Origin: Candidatus Wallbacteria bacterium
GTDB taxonomy: Bacteria > Muiribacteriota > UBA6191 > JACPRK01
Direction of reading: 5' to 3'
DNA: 38,543 nt
Assembly: GCA_016213845.1 (NCBI GenBank)
Contig: JACQZN010000043.1
Span: 1 to 38,543 of the forward strand
The position numbers were made by a program, and so were the translations under genes. Numbering within the stretch: position 1 is the stretch's first letter; every line of letters begins with the position of its first letter. The notes beneath the pieces were generated by a model, which was not told the DNA's origin, did not search any database, and was given only the letters and a program-made list of their open reading frames with translations. Below are positions 24,094 to 33,327 of this stretch, one piece after another.

Positions 24094-26628
24094 TCACTTC
24101 TCCCAGGCCAAGCCGAGCGCCGCAAAGCTGTTGTAGCCCTTCAGCCCCAGGTATCGCGTCCCGGGTACGGCTGCGACCGTCACCCTGAGCCGGTTGACGC
24201 CTCCGACAAGGAACCTGGGGTCGAACAGGAGCGAAATGTCCGGCCGGAACGCGGCGGGATTTTGCACATCGACTTGACGCTCGTGGCGGATGTCGAGGGC
24301 CGGTCCGCCGTTGATCTCGACCCGAAAGCCGAGCTCCGTCTCGATCCGGGTGCGGTAGAGCGTCAGCTCCGCGCGCTTCCAATCCCGCGGAGATTGGAGT
24401 GTGAGCTCGAAAGTGTGCTCCCCCACGAGCTCGCGCCCCGCCAGCTGAAAGCTGCCTCGCTTCAAGGCCAGCGCCTCGTTCATCGGGTACGACCAGCTCC
24501 CGGCCCGCGGAGCGCTCACGACGATCGAGGGCGAGCTCGACAGCAGCCTGCGGCGGTTGCCCGAGAGCCACTCCTCGCCCAGCAGCTCGCGCACGCCGGT
24601 CTCATAGGGGACGCCGAGAAAGGCGGCGTAGTAGTCGACCGAGGCCAGCTTGGTGAGCCCGGAGTAGAGCGAGATCGCCGTCGGGATGCTGAGCCTGCGG
24701 CCGGTCCAGCCGTCCGGCGCCAGCGCCGTGAGCGCCCGCACCAGGCGCGTGTGAGGCTGGCCCTGGGCATGGACCGCAAGGTCACCGCTCATCCGGCGAG
24801 CAAGCGGGTCATTCGGGCGGAATCGCTCGTAGTGCGGCGTTCGGCCCCGAGAGGTCCCGAGGAGGAAACCGTCGAAGCCCGATTGCGTGAAGACCGATGA
24901 GGAACCGCTGCAGACCGACGCAGGGAGGTAGCGGTCGATGCGAGGCGTGAGGAACTTCTGCGGCTCGTAGGCGGCCAGCCGGGCTGCCGTCTCGCGGGCG
25001 AGAGGTTCGAGCAACGCCGACTGCCAGAGCGCCGCCACCTGCGGGCCCTCCAGACGGACAGTGTCCCCGGCGGCATCGAGCAGCTCGATGGTGATCCGGT
25101 CCAGGGAGAGCGGCCGCCCGGTCAGGCGGAGCGTGTGGGTGAAACTAGGCGTCGTCTCGGTGATGCGTGCCGAAGGCCCGGCGCTGGCCGTCGCGGCGGC
25201 CGGGTGGGCCGTCTTGAACGTGAGCTCCAGGCCGTCTTCGAGCTGCTCGAGCCCTTGCGGCGTCAGGGGCTGCGACGGCACCTCGAAGCTGTGCGAAAGA
25301 GAGCGGCCTCCGCCCGGCAGCAAGAGAGCGAAGCGGTACGACTTGCCGGGCTCCATCGGCGCCAGCGTCGCCGTGCGGGCCAGGCCGGTCCCCTTCCCGG
25401 GAGTCACCACCGTCGAGATGTCGTCGGCGGCGCCCCACTCGACTGAGCTCTCACCGTCCGTGGTGATCCGCCAGTCCACGACTGTGCGCTTCATTCCGGC
25501 CCGGAACGCAACGTCCGTCGCCGCCACGGGTGCCGGACGCGCCACTCGCCACCCGTACGTGAGCGCCGCCGCGAGCAGCACGGTCAGCGCCGCCGCTCCC
25601 CACGCCAGCGGGCGCGCGGGCGACGAGAACTCCATCGGAGCCGTCACAGGCTCCGTCGGAAAGGCGGGCGTCCGCGCGGCGGCCCGCCGCCCGCCCCCGG
25701 CAGGCGCCGCCGCGGGCCGATGTGGTTCGAGCCTGGGGACGTCCGCCTCGCCGCCACCGCCCGCTGCGACACGCCTCCGCGCCACGGGCGCCCTGCGCGC
25801 CGCCGCCGCCGCGTCCGCCAAGAGCTCGGCGGCGGTGCCGTACCGCACCGCGGGGTCCTTCTCCAGACAGTTGAGGATCAATGTCTCGAGCGCCGCGGGC
25901 AGCGATCGATTCAGAGCCGTTGGAGCTTCCGGCTCCTTATGCAGTACGCTTCGCAGCACGTCCGCCGTCCGCTCTCCGGGAAACGGCAGCTGACCGGTGG
26001 CCATCCGATAGAGGACCACCCCAACCTGCCAGATGTCCGTCGCCGGACTGGCCTCCCCCTTCACCATCTCGGGCGACATGAAGTACGGCGTGCCGACGGC
26101 GTTGCCGACCTTGGTGATGGCCGTGGCCCCCAGGTCCTTCACCAGCCCGAAGTCCGTGAGAACCGGCCGCCCCTCGGCGTCCAGCACGATGTTGGCCGGC
26201 TTGATGTCACGGTGGACCAGCCCGCGGGGATGGTAGTGCTCCATCGCCGACGCCATGTCGCGGGCGACCCGGAAGATGAGCTCCAGAGATGCCTGGCCCG
26301 ACTCCTCCAGATGCGCCTGCAGGCTGCGGGCCCGCAGCACCTCCATCGCGTAGTAGTAGTAGCCCTTGTCGGTGCCGAAGTCGTAGACCTTGACGATGTT
26401 CGGATGGGAGAGCTTGGCGCAGGCCGAGGCCTCCCGGAGAAAGCGCTTCTTCCAGGACGGCGAATCGCCGAGCTGCTCCTCGGGGAGCAACTTGAGGGCG
26501 ACCTCTCGAAGCAGCCCTTCCTGTTCGGCGAGGTAGACGACTCCCATCCCTCCCTGGCCCAGCTTGGCCTTGAGGATGTAGCTGCCGATCTGAAGGCCGG
26601 AGAGCGACTCGGTGTCCGCCACAGGCAC
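24094..26628 (-). CDS. Transmembrane Ser/Thr protein kinase with large extracytoplasmic region
   Basis: This 844-residue protein has a complete Hanks-type kinase domain at about 17-280. The glycine loop LGQGGMGVVYLA starts at 23, the ATP lysine is K46 (VALK), HRDIKPAN is at 139-146 (D141), DFG at 159-161, and GTPYFMSPE ends the activation segment. A Pro/Arg/Ala-rich linker precedes one transmembrane helix at about 340-360. About 480 residues follow outside the membrane. Residues about 370-450 look like a fibronectin-III-type sandwich (WRITTDGESSVEWG...). The rest is unassigned but includes a beta-rich C-terminal part (LYRTRIETELGFRVEINGGP). The start is the GTG at 26628, or the GTG two codons later. 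An extended -10 element lies six bases upstream, so the message is probably leaderless. Unlike the first kinase, its DFG is intact. Confidence 0.9.
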   Translation of the reverse strand: MPVADTESLSGLQIGSYILKAKLGQGGMGVVYLAEQEGLLREVALKLLPEEQLGDSPSWKKRFLREASACAKLSHPNIVKVYDFGTDKGYYYYAMEVLRARSLQAHLEESGQASLELIFRVARDMASAMEHYHPRGLVHRDIKPANIVLDAEGRPVLTDFGLVKDLGATAITKVGNAVGTPYFMSPEMVKGEASPATDIWQVGVVLYRMATGQLPFPGERTADVLRSVLHKEPEAPTALNRSLPAALETLILNCLEKDPAVRYGTAAELLADAAAAARRAPVARRRVAAGGGGEADVPRLEPHRPAAAPAGGGRRAAARTPAFPTEPVTAPMEFSSPARPLAWGAAALTVLLAAALTYGWRVARPAPVAATDVAFRAGMKRTVVDWRITTDGESSVEWGAADDISTVVTPGKGTGLARTATLAPMEPGKSYRFALLLPGGGRSLSHSFEVPSQPLTPQGLEQLEDGLELTFKTAHPAAATASAGPSARITETTPSFTHTLRLTGRPLSLDRITIELLDAAGDTVRLEGPQVAALWQSALLEPLARETAARLAAYEPQKFLTPRIDRYLPASVCSGSSSVFTQSGFDGFLLGTSRGRTPHYERFRPNDPLARRMSGDLAVHAQGQPHTRLVRALTALAPDGWTGRRLSIPTAISLYSGLTKLASVDYYAAFLGVPYETGVRELLGEEWLSGNRRRLLSSSPSIVVSAPRAGSWSYPMNEALALKRGSFQLAGRELVGEHTFELTLQSPRDWKRAELTLYRTRIETELGFRVEINGGPALDIRHERQVDVQNPAAFRPDISLLFDPRFLVGGVNRLRVTVAAVPGTRYLGLKGYNSFAALGLAWEK

Positions 26629-26634
26629 GCCAGG

Positions 26635-26643
26635 AGCTTACCA
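26635..26643 (-). promoter_or_regulatory. Extended -10 element six bases before a GTG start (leaderless)
   Basis: On the minus strand TGGTAAGCT is followed by six bases and the GTG at 26628, with no ribosome binding site. This is the same word, but for one base, as the element at 5941-5949 before the sigma-54 activator gene. Confidence 0.5.
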
Positions 26644-26712
26644 TTGCCCGCGCCGCCGAAGGGAAGCGCGCCCTGCGCGAAGTCGGCACTACCGGTGGAG
26701 CCGTCGGTGCAC

Positions 26713-26718
26713 TACACT
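26713..26718 (+). promoter_or_regulatory. Possible -10 box of the glyoxylate operon
   Basis: TACACT lies 33 bases before the malate synthase ATG and fits the TAnnCT pattern of other sites in the window. I see no convincing -35 box at 16-18 bases and no TG extension, so the call is weak. Confidence 0.25.
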
Positions 26719-26751
26719 CTGTCGGACCATCGAGCGACGGGAGGAGAAGGA

Positions 26752-28653
26752 ATGGACAGGGCCGGCATCTTCCAGGTGCAAAGTGGAGTTCTGGAGCGTT
26801 ATGGCGACGTGCTGACGCCGGCGGTCTTCGAGGCGATGGCGGCGCTGGCGCCCTCAGACGAGAAGCGGCGCCGACTGATGCGGGAGCGCATCGAACGCCG
26901 CCGCGCGCGCGCAGCCGGGCGGCAGCACCTGACGTTTCTGGCGCCCGAGACGCGGATCGGCGCCTCCGGACTGACCGCAGCCGAGGCGCGTGCTGGTCGC
27001 TTCGAGGGCGCCGAGATCCCGCCGGACCTCCAGCGGCAGTGGATCCAGGGGACGGGCCCCGCCGCTCGCCCTCGCTCGACGGTGGAAGAGGGCATCCGCA
27101 ACGTGGCCTATGCGCTGCTTTCGGGGGCCGACGGCTGGATGTTCGACGGCGAGGACGCCCTCGGGCAGGTCGACACGATGTCGCTGGACAACCAGCGCAA
27201 CCTGAAGCTGGCGTTCACCCGGGCCCCCGTTTTCGACGAAGCGGCCAGGCGTGTCGCCGGGGAGATGAACGCGTGGGCTGCCGGTTTCCTGGGCAGGCCG
27301 ATCATCGCCGACTGGGAGCGCCAGCTAGCCTTCACCACGCGGCTCTTCCGTCCCAGGGGCCTGCACCTGGACGATCGCCACGTGCGGCTCGAGGAACGCA
27401 GCTCAGCCGGCGACGCCGGCTTTTCGGCCTCCATCGTCGACACGACGATCTTCATCGTCCACAACCACGAGGCACTGCGCCGCGAGGGGCGAAGCCTGGT
27501 CCTCTACCTGCCCAAGATCCAGACGGCGGAGGAAGCCGCGCTCTGGGGCGAAATGCTGGACGCGCTCGAACGACACCTGGGCCTGCCCGCCGGTACGATC
27601 CTCGTCTACGTCTTGGTGGAGCAGATCGAAGCCTGCTTCCAGCTGATGGAGATCCGCGCCGCGCTCGGCAAACACTTCGTCGGCTACAACACGGGCCGCT
27701 GGGATTACATCAACAGCGTCAGCGACGCCGCTGCCTGGGACGAGAGTTTCCTGAACCCGAACATCGACTCCATCGTGATGACCTATGGCTACATGCGCCA
27801 CTACGAGGACCGCGTGCGGCGCGCCGTGAACACGCCCGACGCGCGCGGCCGCTACGCACTCTGGCAAGGCGGCATGGAACCGAACATCCCCGTCGGTTCG
27901 GCGGCCGGCGTCGAGGCCGGCATGAGGAAGGCGGTGGCGGGCGCCGAGCGTGAGCAGCGCGAGGGGGCCAGCGGCAAGTGGGTGGCGCACTGGAAGATGG
28001 TCCACATCGTCCGGCCGGTCTGGGAGCGCGCGGGCTCGCCGAACCAGCTCGGCCGAAAGTTCCCGCCGCTGGGGTACGCCCCAGCCGACGCCGAGGCGCT
28101 GCTGCTGCTCGAGCCAGCCCCGCGAACCGTGCGCGGAGCGCGCGATCTGCTGAGCGTGGCGCTGCAGTACGGCAATGCGTTCGGTCGGGGCTTCCAGGCC
28201 GCCGCTCTGAAGCCGGCGGATTTCTTCGGCAACGACGACGTCCTCTACCTGATGGAAGACATGGCGACGGGAGAGATCCGGCTCAGCATCCTCTGGGAGT
28301 GGGTCCACAAGGGCGCGCGACTCACCGCCGCCGACCCCGCAACCGGCGCGAGTGAGGGCGACCCGTTCACGCCGGAGCTCTTCCGGCGACTGCTCGCCGA
28401 GGAGTACGACAAGCTCCGGCAGGCCGGCAATCGCGACGTCCACGACGATTCGAAGTCGACCACGCTGCCCATCGCACGCGAGATCGTCGAGACCTATGTG
28501 GCCCTCGACGTGAAGCCGCCCTGGTACGTCGACCTGCTGAACATCAATTTGAACCTGCACCAGCTCGACTCGGCCCGCCAGAGGATCGCCCGCTACATGG
28601 CGGCCTTCAGTGGCGCCGGCACTCGCCTGACACTCAATCCCGACTTCGACTGA
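26752..28653 (+). CDS. aceB: Malate synthase (A type), long form
   Basis: This 633-residue enzyme joins glyoxylate and acetyl-CoA into malate, the second glyoxylate-shunt step. Family signatures include [25 protein letters not shown] text around residues 128-147, GRWDYI in [13 protein letters not shown] near 317, and the C-terminal [20 protein letters not shown]. The protein is about 100 residues longer than E. coli AceB (533), mostly from extra N-terminal residues and insertions. The ATG at 26752 follows a strong GGGAGGAGAAGG site; an upstream in-frame extension over the divergent kinase gene is a shadow. It is first in the operon with isocitrate lyase (19-base gap) and aldo/keto reductase. 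Confidence 0.9.
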   Translation: MDRAGIFQVQSGVLERYGDVLTPAVFEAMAALAPSDEKRRRLMRERIERRRARAAGRQHLTFLAPETRIGASGLTAAEARAGRFEGAEIPPDLQRQWIQGTGPAARPRSTVEEGIRNVAYALLSGADGWMFDGEDALGQVDTMSLDNQRNLKLAFTRAPVFDEAARRVAGEMNAWAAGFLGRPIIADWERQLAFTTRLFRPRGLHLDDRHVRLEERSSAGDAGFSASIVDTTIFIVHNHEALRREGRSLVLYLPKIQTAEEAALWGEMLDALERHLGLPAGTILVYVLVEQIEACFQLMEIRAALGKHFVGYNTGRWDYINSVSDAAAWDESFLNPNIDSIVMTYGYMRHYEDRVRRAVNTPDARGRYALWQGGMEPNIPVGSAAGVEAGMRKAVAGAEREQREGASGKWVAHWKMVHIVRPVWERAGSPNQLGRKFPPLGYAPADAEALLLLEPAPRTVRGARDLLSVALQYGNAFGRGFQAAALKPADFFGNDDVLYLMEDMATGEIRLSILWEWVHKGARLTAADPATGASEGDPFTPELFRRLLAEEYDKLRQAGNRDVHDDSKSTTLPIAREIVETYVALDVKPPWYVDLLNINLNLHQLDSARQRIARYMAAFSGAGTRLTLNPDFD

Positions 28654-28672
28654 CCCGGCCACGGAGGAGACA

Positions 28673-30931
28673 ATGAGCGCATTCGACCAGGAGGTCCAGG
28701 AGACTCAGGCGTGGATGACCGGCCCCCGCTTCGCCGGCCTGACGCGGCTCTATTGCGCCCGCCAGGTGGTCGAGCAGCGCGGCACGCTCCGCGTGGACTA
28801 CACGGTGGCGCGCGCGGCCGCAGAGGCGTTCTTCGCACGGTTGCGAGAGCTCTTTGCCGCGCGCCGTAGCATCACCACGTTCGGCCCGTACTCGCCTGGA
28901 CAGGCGGTGACCATGAAGCGCATGGGCATCGAGGGGATCTATCTGGGCGGCTGGGCGACTTCGGCCCGCGGCTCGGCCCACGAGGACCCGGGTCCCGACC
29001 TTGCCAGCTACCCGCTCAGCCAGGTCCCCGACGAGGCCGAGCACCTGGTGCGCGCGCTCTTGACCGCGGATCGCAACCAGCAGTACCTGCGGTCGCGAAT
29101 GAGCGAGAAGGAACGTAACTCCAGCCGGGCCGTCGACTTCAGCCCGTTCATCGTCGCCGACGCCGACACGGGCCACGGCGGCGAGCCCCACGTGCGCAAC
29201 CTGGTGCGCCGCTTCGTCGAGGCGGGCGTCCCGGGCTACCACATCGAAGACCAGCGCCCCGGCACCAAGAAGTGCGGCCATCAGGGCGGCAAGGTCCTCG
29301 TCGCCAGCGACGAGCAGATCAAGCGTCTCAACGCCGCGCGCTTCCAGCTCGACATCATGCGCGTGCCAGGCATCATTGTCGCCCGCACCGACGCGGAAGC
29401 CGCCAATCTGATCGACAGCCGCGGTGACGAACGGGACCAGCCCTTCATCCTCGGCGCCACCAACGTCAACCTGCCCTCCTACAAGGTCTGCTTCCTGGCC
29501 TACTTGAGAAAGGTGCGCGCATCGGGCCTGGACGAGATCAACGGCCACCTGCTGTACGCCATCTCCGAAGACGAGTACGCGGCGGCAGACGCGTGGCTGG
29601 AGCGCAACGGGCTGGCGCGGCAGATCTCCGAACGCGTGGCCGAAGCGCGCGCGGGCAAGCACATCACGATCGAGTCGGCGCTCGACGCGGTCGAGTCGCG
29701 GCTGGTCGAGGCCTGGGAAACCGAAGCCGGTTTGAAGAGCTACGGAGAGGCCGTGGCGGACGTCCTCGAGTTCCACCGCGGCGAGGGCGAGACCCTCGAG
29801 ATGAGCGTGGAGGACTGGCGTGCCTTTGCCCGGCGCGCCTCGCTGGCCGTGGCGCAACAGAGGGCAAAGGCGCTCGGCATCAACATCATCTGGAACCCGG
29901 AGCTGGCCAAGACGCCGGAGGGCTACTACCAGATCCGCGGCGGCATCCCCTATGCCATTGCCAAGTCGCTCGCGGTCGCCCCCTTCGCCGACATCCTCTG
30001 GATGGAGACGAAGACCGCCGACCTCGCCGACGCGCGCGAGTTCGCCGAGGCGATCCACGCCGAGTTTCCCGAGAAGATGCTGGCCTACAATCTCTCGCCG
30101 TCCTTCAACTGGGACACGACCGGGATGACCGAGGAAGAGATGCGCCGCTTCCCGGAGGAGCTGGGCAAGCTCGGCTTCGTTTTCAACTTCATCACATATG
30201 GAGGCCACCAGATCGATGGGCTCGCAGGCGAGGAGTTCGCCACGGCGCTCAAGCAGGACGGGATGCTGGCGCTGGCGCGACTGCAGCGCAAGCTGCGCCT
30301 GGTGGAGTCGCCGTACCGCACGCCGCAGACGCTGGTGGGCGGGCCGCGGCTGGATGGCGCGCTGGCGGCGGCGTCAGGGCGCACGGCCACGACCAAGGCA
30401 ATGGGGAAAGGCTCCACGCAGTTCCAGCACCTGGTGCAGACGGAGATCTCGACGAAGCTACTCGACTCGTGGCTTGCGGCCTGGGTGGCGCACTACAAGC
30501 TGGGACGCAAGCTGCGCGCCCAGCTCAGACCGCACCGCGCGGGGTCGGAGCTGCTGGAGCTGCGCGTCATCGGAGAGGGCGACGAGGGGCTGGCCAACGT
30601 CATCTTCGCCGATGTCCAGGACCGCCGCGGACACCACATCCTCTCGGTGCGCGACCAGAACACCTTCGACGAGTCATTGCGCCGCAAGCGGCTGATGTCG
30701 CTGATCCACCTGTTCCTGATCCGCCGCTATGCCAGCGACACGGTGCACTACGTCAGCCCCACCGACGACAACCGCTACCAGACCGCCAAGATGAAGACGC
30801 AGGGGATCTTCAGCCAGGTGAACGACGAGGTCGGCCAGATCATCGTGGCCGACGTGGACACGGCGCGTGTGCACACACTGACGGAGCCCAACAGCTCGGC
30901 GATGGCGGCTTTCATCGCCAAGGAAGGCTGA
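28673..30931 (+). CDS. aceA: Isocitrate lyase, long ICL2-like form
   Basis: This 752-residue enzyme cleaves isocitrate to succinate and glyoxylate. The catalytic loop [12 protein letters not shown] has KKCGH at 199-203 with the active cysteine C201. Substrate and Mg sites appear in [10 protein letters not shown] and in [14 protein letters not shown] text (exact [11 protein letters not shown]). The first roughly 590 residues form the lyase. The last roughly 150 (from about [13 protein letters not shown]) form an extra domain like that of Mycobacterium tuberculosis ICL2 (766 residues), where acetyl-CoA or propionyl-CoA binding activates the enzyme. That regulation is known for the mycobacterial enzyme and inferred here. 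The ATG at 28673 has GGAGGAG 5 bases upstream. E. coli AceA, at 434 residues, lacks both the insertions and the tail. Confidence 0.93.
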   Translation: MSAFDQEVQETQAWMTGPRFAGLTRLYCARQVVEQRGTLRVDYTVARAAAEAFFARLRELFAARRSITTFGPYSPGQAVTMKRMGIEGIYLGGWATSARGSAHEDPGPDLASYPLSQVPDEAEHLVRALLTADRNQQYLRSRMSEKERNSSRAVDFSPFIVADADTGHGGEPHVRNLVRRFVEAGVPGYHIEDQRPGTKKCGHQGGKVLVASDEQIKRLNAARFQLDIMRVPGIIVARTDAEAANLIDSRGDERDQPFILGATNVNLPSYKVCFLAYLRKVRASGLDEINGHLLYAISEDEYAAADAWLERNGLARQISERVAEARAGKHITIESALDAVESRLVEAWETEAGLKSYGEAVADVLEFHRGEGETLEMSVEDWRAFARRASLAVAQQRAKALGINIIWNPELAKTPEGYYQIRGGIPYAIAKSLAVAPFADILWMETKTADLADAREFAEAIHAEFPEKMLAYNLSPSFNWDTTGMTEEEMRRFPEELGKLGFVFNFITYGGHQIDGLAGEEFATALKQDGMLALARLQRKLRLVESPYRTPQTLVGGPRLDGALAAASGRTATTKAMGKGSTQFQHLVQTEISTKLLDSWLAAWVAHYKLGRKLRAQLRPHRAGSELLELRVIGEGDEGLANVIFADVQDRRGHHILSVRDQNTFDESLRRKRLMSLIHLFLIRRYASDTVHYVSPTDDNRYQTAKMKTQGIFSQVNDEVGQIIVADVDTARVHTLTEPNSSAMAAFIAKEG

Positions 30932-30969
30932 GCCCAGCCGGGCGAGAGCCGGCGAGGAGGAGAATCGTC

Positions 30970-31821
30970 ATGACCGAAAACGGGGGTATCCTTTGCCGCG
31001 GCTTCCAGGTCCCGGCCATCATGTATGGGACGGCCTGGAAGGAGGAGCGCACCTCCGCGCTGACCGAACAGGCGATACGCACCGGCTATCGCGCAATCGA
31101 CACGGCCAATCAGCGCCGCCATTACTGCGAGGCCGAGGTCGGAGCCGCGGTCGCCAAGGCCGTGAGCGAGAAGACATGCTCCCGCGCAGAGCTCTTTCTC
31201 CAGACCAAGTTCACGTATCTGGGTGGACAGGACCATCGCCTGCCGTACGACCCCGCGGCGGCGCTCGCGACCCAGGTGCGGCAATCGATGGAGAGCTCCC
31301 TCGGACACCTGGGCACGGACTACGTCGACAGCTTCGTGTTGCACGGCCCGGCCACGGGAATGGGATGGTCGCGTGAGGACGACGAAGTCTGGCGGACGAT
31401 GGTAGAGCTGATGAGCGAGGGCAAGGCGAGAGTGTTGGGCGTGAGCAACGTATCTATCGGCCATCTCGAGGCGCTTGCGGCCTCGAGCGAAGAGCTCCCG
31501 GCGTTCGTCCAGAACCGGTGCTTCGCAAGGCGCGGCTGGGACCGCGCGGTGCGTGCCTGGTGCAGAGAGCACGGCGCCGTTTACCAGGGCTTCTCGCTCC
31601 TGACAGCCAATCCGGAGGTCGTTGGCCATCCGCAGGTCCTGCGCATGGCAGCAGAGCACTCCGTCACGACTGCGCAGCTTGTCCTGAGGTTCGCCCAACA
31701 GGTGGGCATGCTGCCGCTCACCGGCACGACGGACGCCACGCACATGCGCCAGGATCTGGAGTGCGCCCGCTTCTCGCTGACGCCGCAGCAGCTGGACTGG
31801 CTCGAGACTCTCGCGGGCTGA
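30970..31821 (+). CDS. Aldo/keto reductase
   Basis: This 283-residue NAD(P)H-dependent oxidoreductase has a TIM-barrel layout with the family tetrad in place: D44 (YRAIDTANQ), Y52 (HYCEAEVG), K80 (LQTKFTY) and H125 (SFVLHGP). The segments LGVSNVSIGHLEAL and LPLTGTTDATHMRQDL correspond to the later barrel strands and the cofactor phosphate site. The family reduces aldehydes and ketones; the substrate here is not evident. The ATG at 30970 follows GAGGAGGAG and lies 38 bases after isocitrate lyase, so it is the last gene of the glyoxylate operon. A role in removing reactive aldehydes, such as glyoxylate or lipid-derived ones, is inference. Confidence 0.88.
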   Translation: MTENGGILCRGFQVPAIMYGTAWKEERTSALTEQAIRTGYRAIDTANQRRHYCEAEVGAAVAKAVSEKTCSRAELFLQTKFTYLGGQDHRLPYDPAAALATQVRQSMESSLGHLGTDYVDSFVLHGPATGMGWSREDDEVWRTMVELMSEGKARVLGVSNVSIGHLEALAASSEELPAFVQNRCFARRGWDRAVRAWCREHGAVYQGFSLLTANPEVVGHPQVLRMAAEHSVTTAQLVLRFAQQVGMLPLTGTTDATHMRQDLECARFSLTPQQLDWLETLAG

Positions 31822-31878
31822 ACGCGGTCAGTCGGCGACCCTCGGCAGGGCGCAGCGGAGAACCGGCCCAGACGCACG

Positions 31879-31915
31879 GCGCCCCTGCCCCGGCCTGGGC
31901 CAGAGACAGGGGCGC
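31879..31915. terminator. Hairpin between convergent genes
   Basis: GCGCCCCTG at 31879-31887 pairs perfectly over 9 bases with CAGGGGCGC at 31907-31915, in the 111-base gap between the converging aldo/keto reductase and repeat-protein genes. There is no T-tract, but the stem could serve as a terminator on both strands. Confidence 0.4.
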
Positions 31916-31932
31916 TCGATGGGGAAGAGGGC

Positions 31933-33210
31933 TCAGTAGCCGCTGCCGGTTCCGCTTCCGCTTCCGGAACCGCTGCCCGAGCCGCTGCCGCTGGAGGAGC
32001 GGCCGTTGGTGCTGCGGCGCTGGCCGCCGGAACCGCTCCCAGAGCCCGAGCTGCTCTGGCCGCTGCCGGAGCCCGTGCCGGTTGAGCTCGAACCGGGATT
32101 CCAGCTGGGATTCGGCCAGCCGCTCGAGCTGCTGGAGCCGCTGCCGGAACCGCTTCCGGAGCCGCTCGAGCTGCCCGAGCCTGAGCCGCTGTTCCAATCC
32201 GGGCGGGTGTAGCCCGGACCGCTCCCGCTGCCCGAGGGGAGACCGCCGTCGCCGGTGCCTTCGATTCCGTCCCAGCCTGGCAGGGAATCGCCCGTGCCGC
32301 CGTAGCTGGGAGTGGTGCGTCCGTCGCCGGTTCCCCAATGCGGGTGACGGCGCGATATGTAAACGCCCCGGCGGATGCCGCGACGCCTGCCCAACGCCTC
32401 GACGGCCATCGCCGCGGCGCGCGTGCGGGTGTATCCGTCGGAACCCGGCAGACTGTTGAAGATGCGGGTGTACTCGAGCTGCACCTCGAGCGCAGCGCCG
32501 GGTCCCGCACTGGCCGTCGCGGCGGCCAGCTCTGCGGCGCGCACGCGAGTAAAGCCGTCGATGCCGGGAAGCTTGTTGAAGAAGAAGTCGAAGGCGACTC
32601 GTGCTTCCATTGCCGAGCCGGGGCCGCCGCTGGCGGTTTCGGCCGCGAGCTCCGCAGCCTTGATGCGGGTGGCCGCGTCGCTCCCCGGGAGCTTGTTGTA
32701 GAAGAGCTCGTAGGCGGACCGGGCCTCGAAGGAAGCGCCGGGCCCGCCCCAGGCGGCCAGCGACGCCAGCTCCATCGCCCACGCCCTGGTCTGGGACCCC
32801 GTCCCCGGGAGCTTCTCGTAGAAGAAGGCGTACAGCGCCTCCAGAGTCGAGTAGGCTCCCCGGCCCCCGCGAGCGGCCTCGGCCGCCAGCTCGAGCGCGC
32901 GCAGTCTCGCGGCCTCGTCGGAGCCGGGCATCGTCTGGTAGATCCACTCGTAGGCCCGGATGGCCTCGACGGACGCCCCGGGACCGGCGCCCGCCACGAG
33001 TTTCGCCAGCGCCTCGGCGCGCTCGCGATTGATGCTTGCGTACCCGGGCATCCGGCCGTAGAAGAAGCGGTAGGCCTCGGCGTACTCGCTCTCGTAGCTG
33101 CCGTCACCCGTGCCGAATCCGCTTCCGGTCTGGGCCATTGCCCCGAACGGCATCGACGCCGCCAGCGCCAGAGCCACCAGAGTTCCTCGCCATAGAGCCT
33201 TGGGGGTCAC
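31933..33210 (-). CDS. Secreted protein with six ~40-residue repeats and a Ser-Gly tail
   Basis: This 425-residue protein has a signal peptide (VTPKALWRGTLVALALAASM..., cut near AMAQ). Then come six tandem units of 39-41 residues (about 40-280). The shared pattern is E-x(3)-A-Y-x-x-F/I-Y-x-x-L/M-P-G-S/x-D-x-x-T-R, then x-R-A-x-E-L-A-A-x-x-A-x-G-G-P-G. Examples of the core are FYNKLPGSDAATRIKAAELA and FFNKLPGIDGFTRVRAAELA. A Gly/Asp-rich linker follows, then about 90 residues of mostly Ser-Gly. I do not recognise the repeat; it looks like a helix-turn-helix solenoid. The GTG at 33210 has GTGAGGT spaced correctly; a GTG at 33225 is the alternative. The protein is exported and lies downstream of the pseudopilin operon, but behind its own promoter. 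Confidence 0.75.
   Translation of the reverse strand: MTPKALWRGTLVALALAASMPFGAMAQTGSGFGTGDGSYESEYAEAYRFFYGRMPGYASINRERAEALAKLVAGAGPGASVEAIRAYEWIYQTMPGSDEAARLRALELAAEAARGGRGAYSTLEALYAFFYEKLPGTGSQTRAWAMELASLAAWGGPGASFEARSAYELFYNKLPGSDAATRIKAAELAAETASGGPGSAMEARVAFDFFFNKLPGIDGFTRVRAAELAAATASAGPGAALEVQLEYTRIFNSLPGSDGYTRTRAAAMAVEALGRRRGIRRGVYISRRHPHWGTGDGRTTPSYGGTGDSLPGWDGIEGTGDGGLPSGSGSGPGYTRPDWNSGSGSGSSSGSGSGSGSGSSSSSGWPNPSWNPGSSSTGTGSGSGQSSSGSGSGSGGQRRSTNGRSSSGSGSGSGSGSGSGTGSGY
31936..32217 (-). repeat. Low-complexity Ser-Gly coding repeat
   Basis: The 3' part of the repeat-protein gene is built of short GC-rich words coding Gly-Ser dipeptides (GSGSGSG...). Such tracts expand and shrink easily by slippage, so length variation between strains is likely. 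It is coding DNA, not a CRISPR array. Confidence 0.8.
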
Positions 33211-33288
33211 CTGAATCGACCTCACTTTCCGCCCCGCCCGGACGCGGCCTGGGCATCAGCCATGCCTACAGGAGGGCCATTGCGCGCG

Positions 33289-33297
33289 ATCATAGCA
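33289..33297 (-). promoter_or_regulatory. Extended -10 promoter for the repeat-protein gene
   Basis: On the minus strand TGCTATGAT is a near-consensus extended -10 (TGnTATAAT with one change). Transcription would start near 33282, giving a leader of about 70 bases before the GTG at 33210. Confidence 0.5.
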
Positions 33298-33327
33298 GAA
33301 CGCGCAAATGCCGTGGGAAAAGCCGGT

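Noticed and set aside
25720..26751. N-terminal extension of the malate synthase frame
   Set aside because: The extra residues lie antisense to the second kinase; the strong ribosome binding site is at the ATG at 26752.
28634..30208. 524-residue minus-strand frame
   Set aside because: It is antisense to isocitrate lyase, which shows the KKCGH motif.
29593..30969. Upstream extension of the aldo/keto reductase frame
   Set aside because: It reads an alternative frame of isocitrate lyase; the reductase has its own ribosome binding site at its ATG.
31936..32217. Short repeated words resembling a direct-repeat array
   Set aside because: They are Ser-Gly codons without uniform spacers, so not CRISPR.
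31581..33107. 508-residue minus-strand frame over the repeat-protein gene
   Set aside because: It is a Pro/Arg/Ala-rich shadow in another frame; the chosen frame has a signal peptide and internal repeats.
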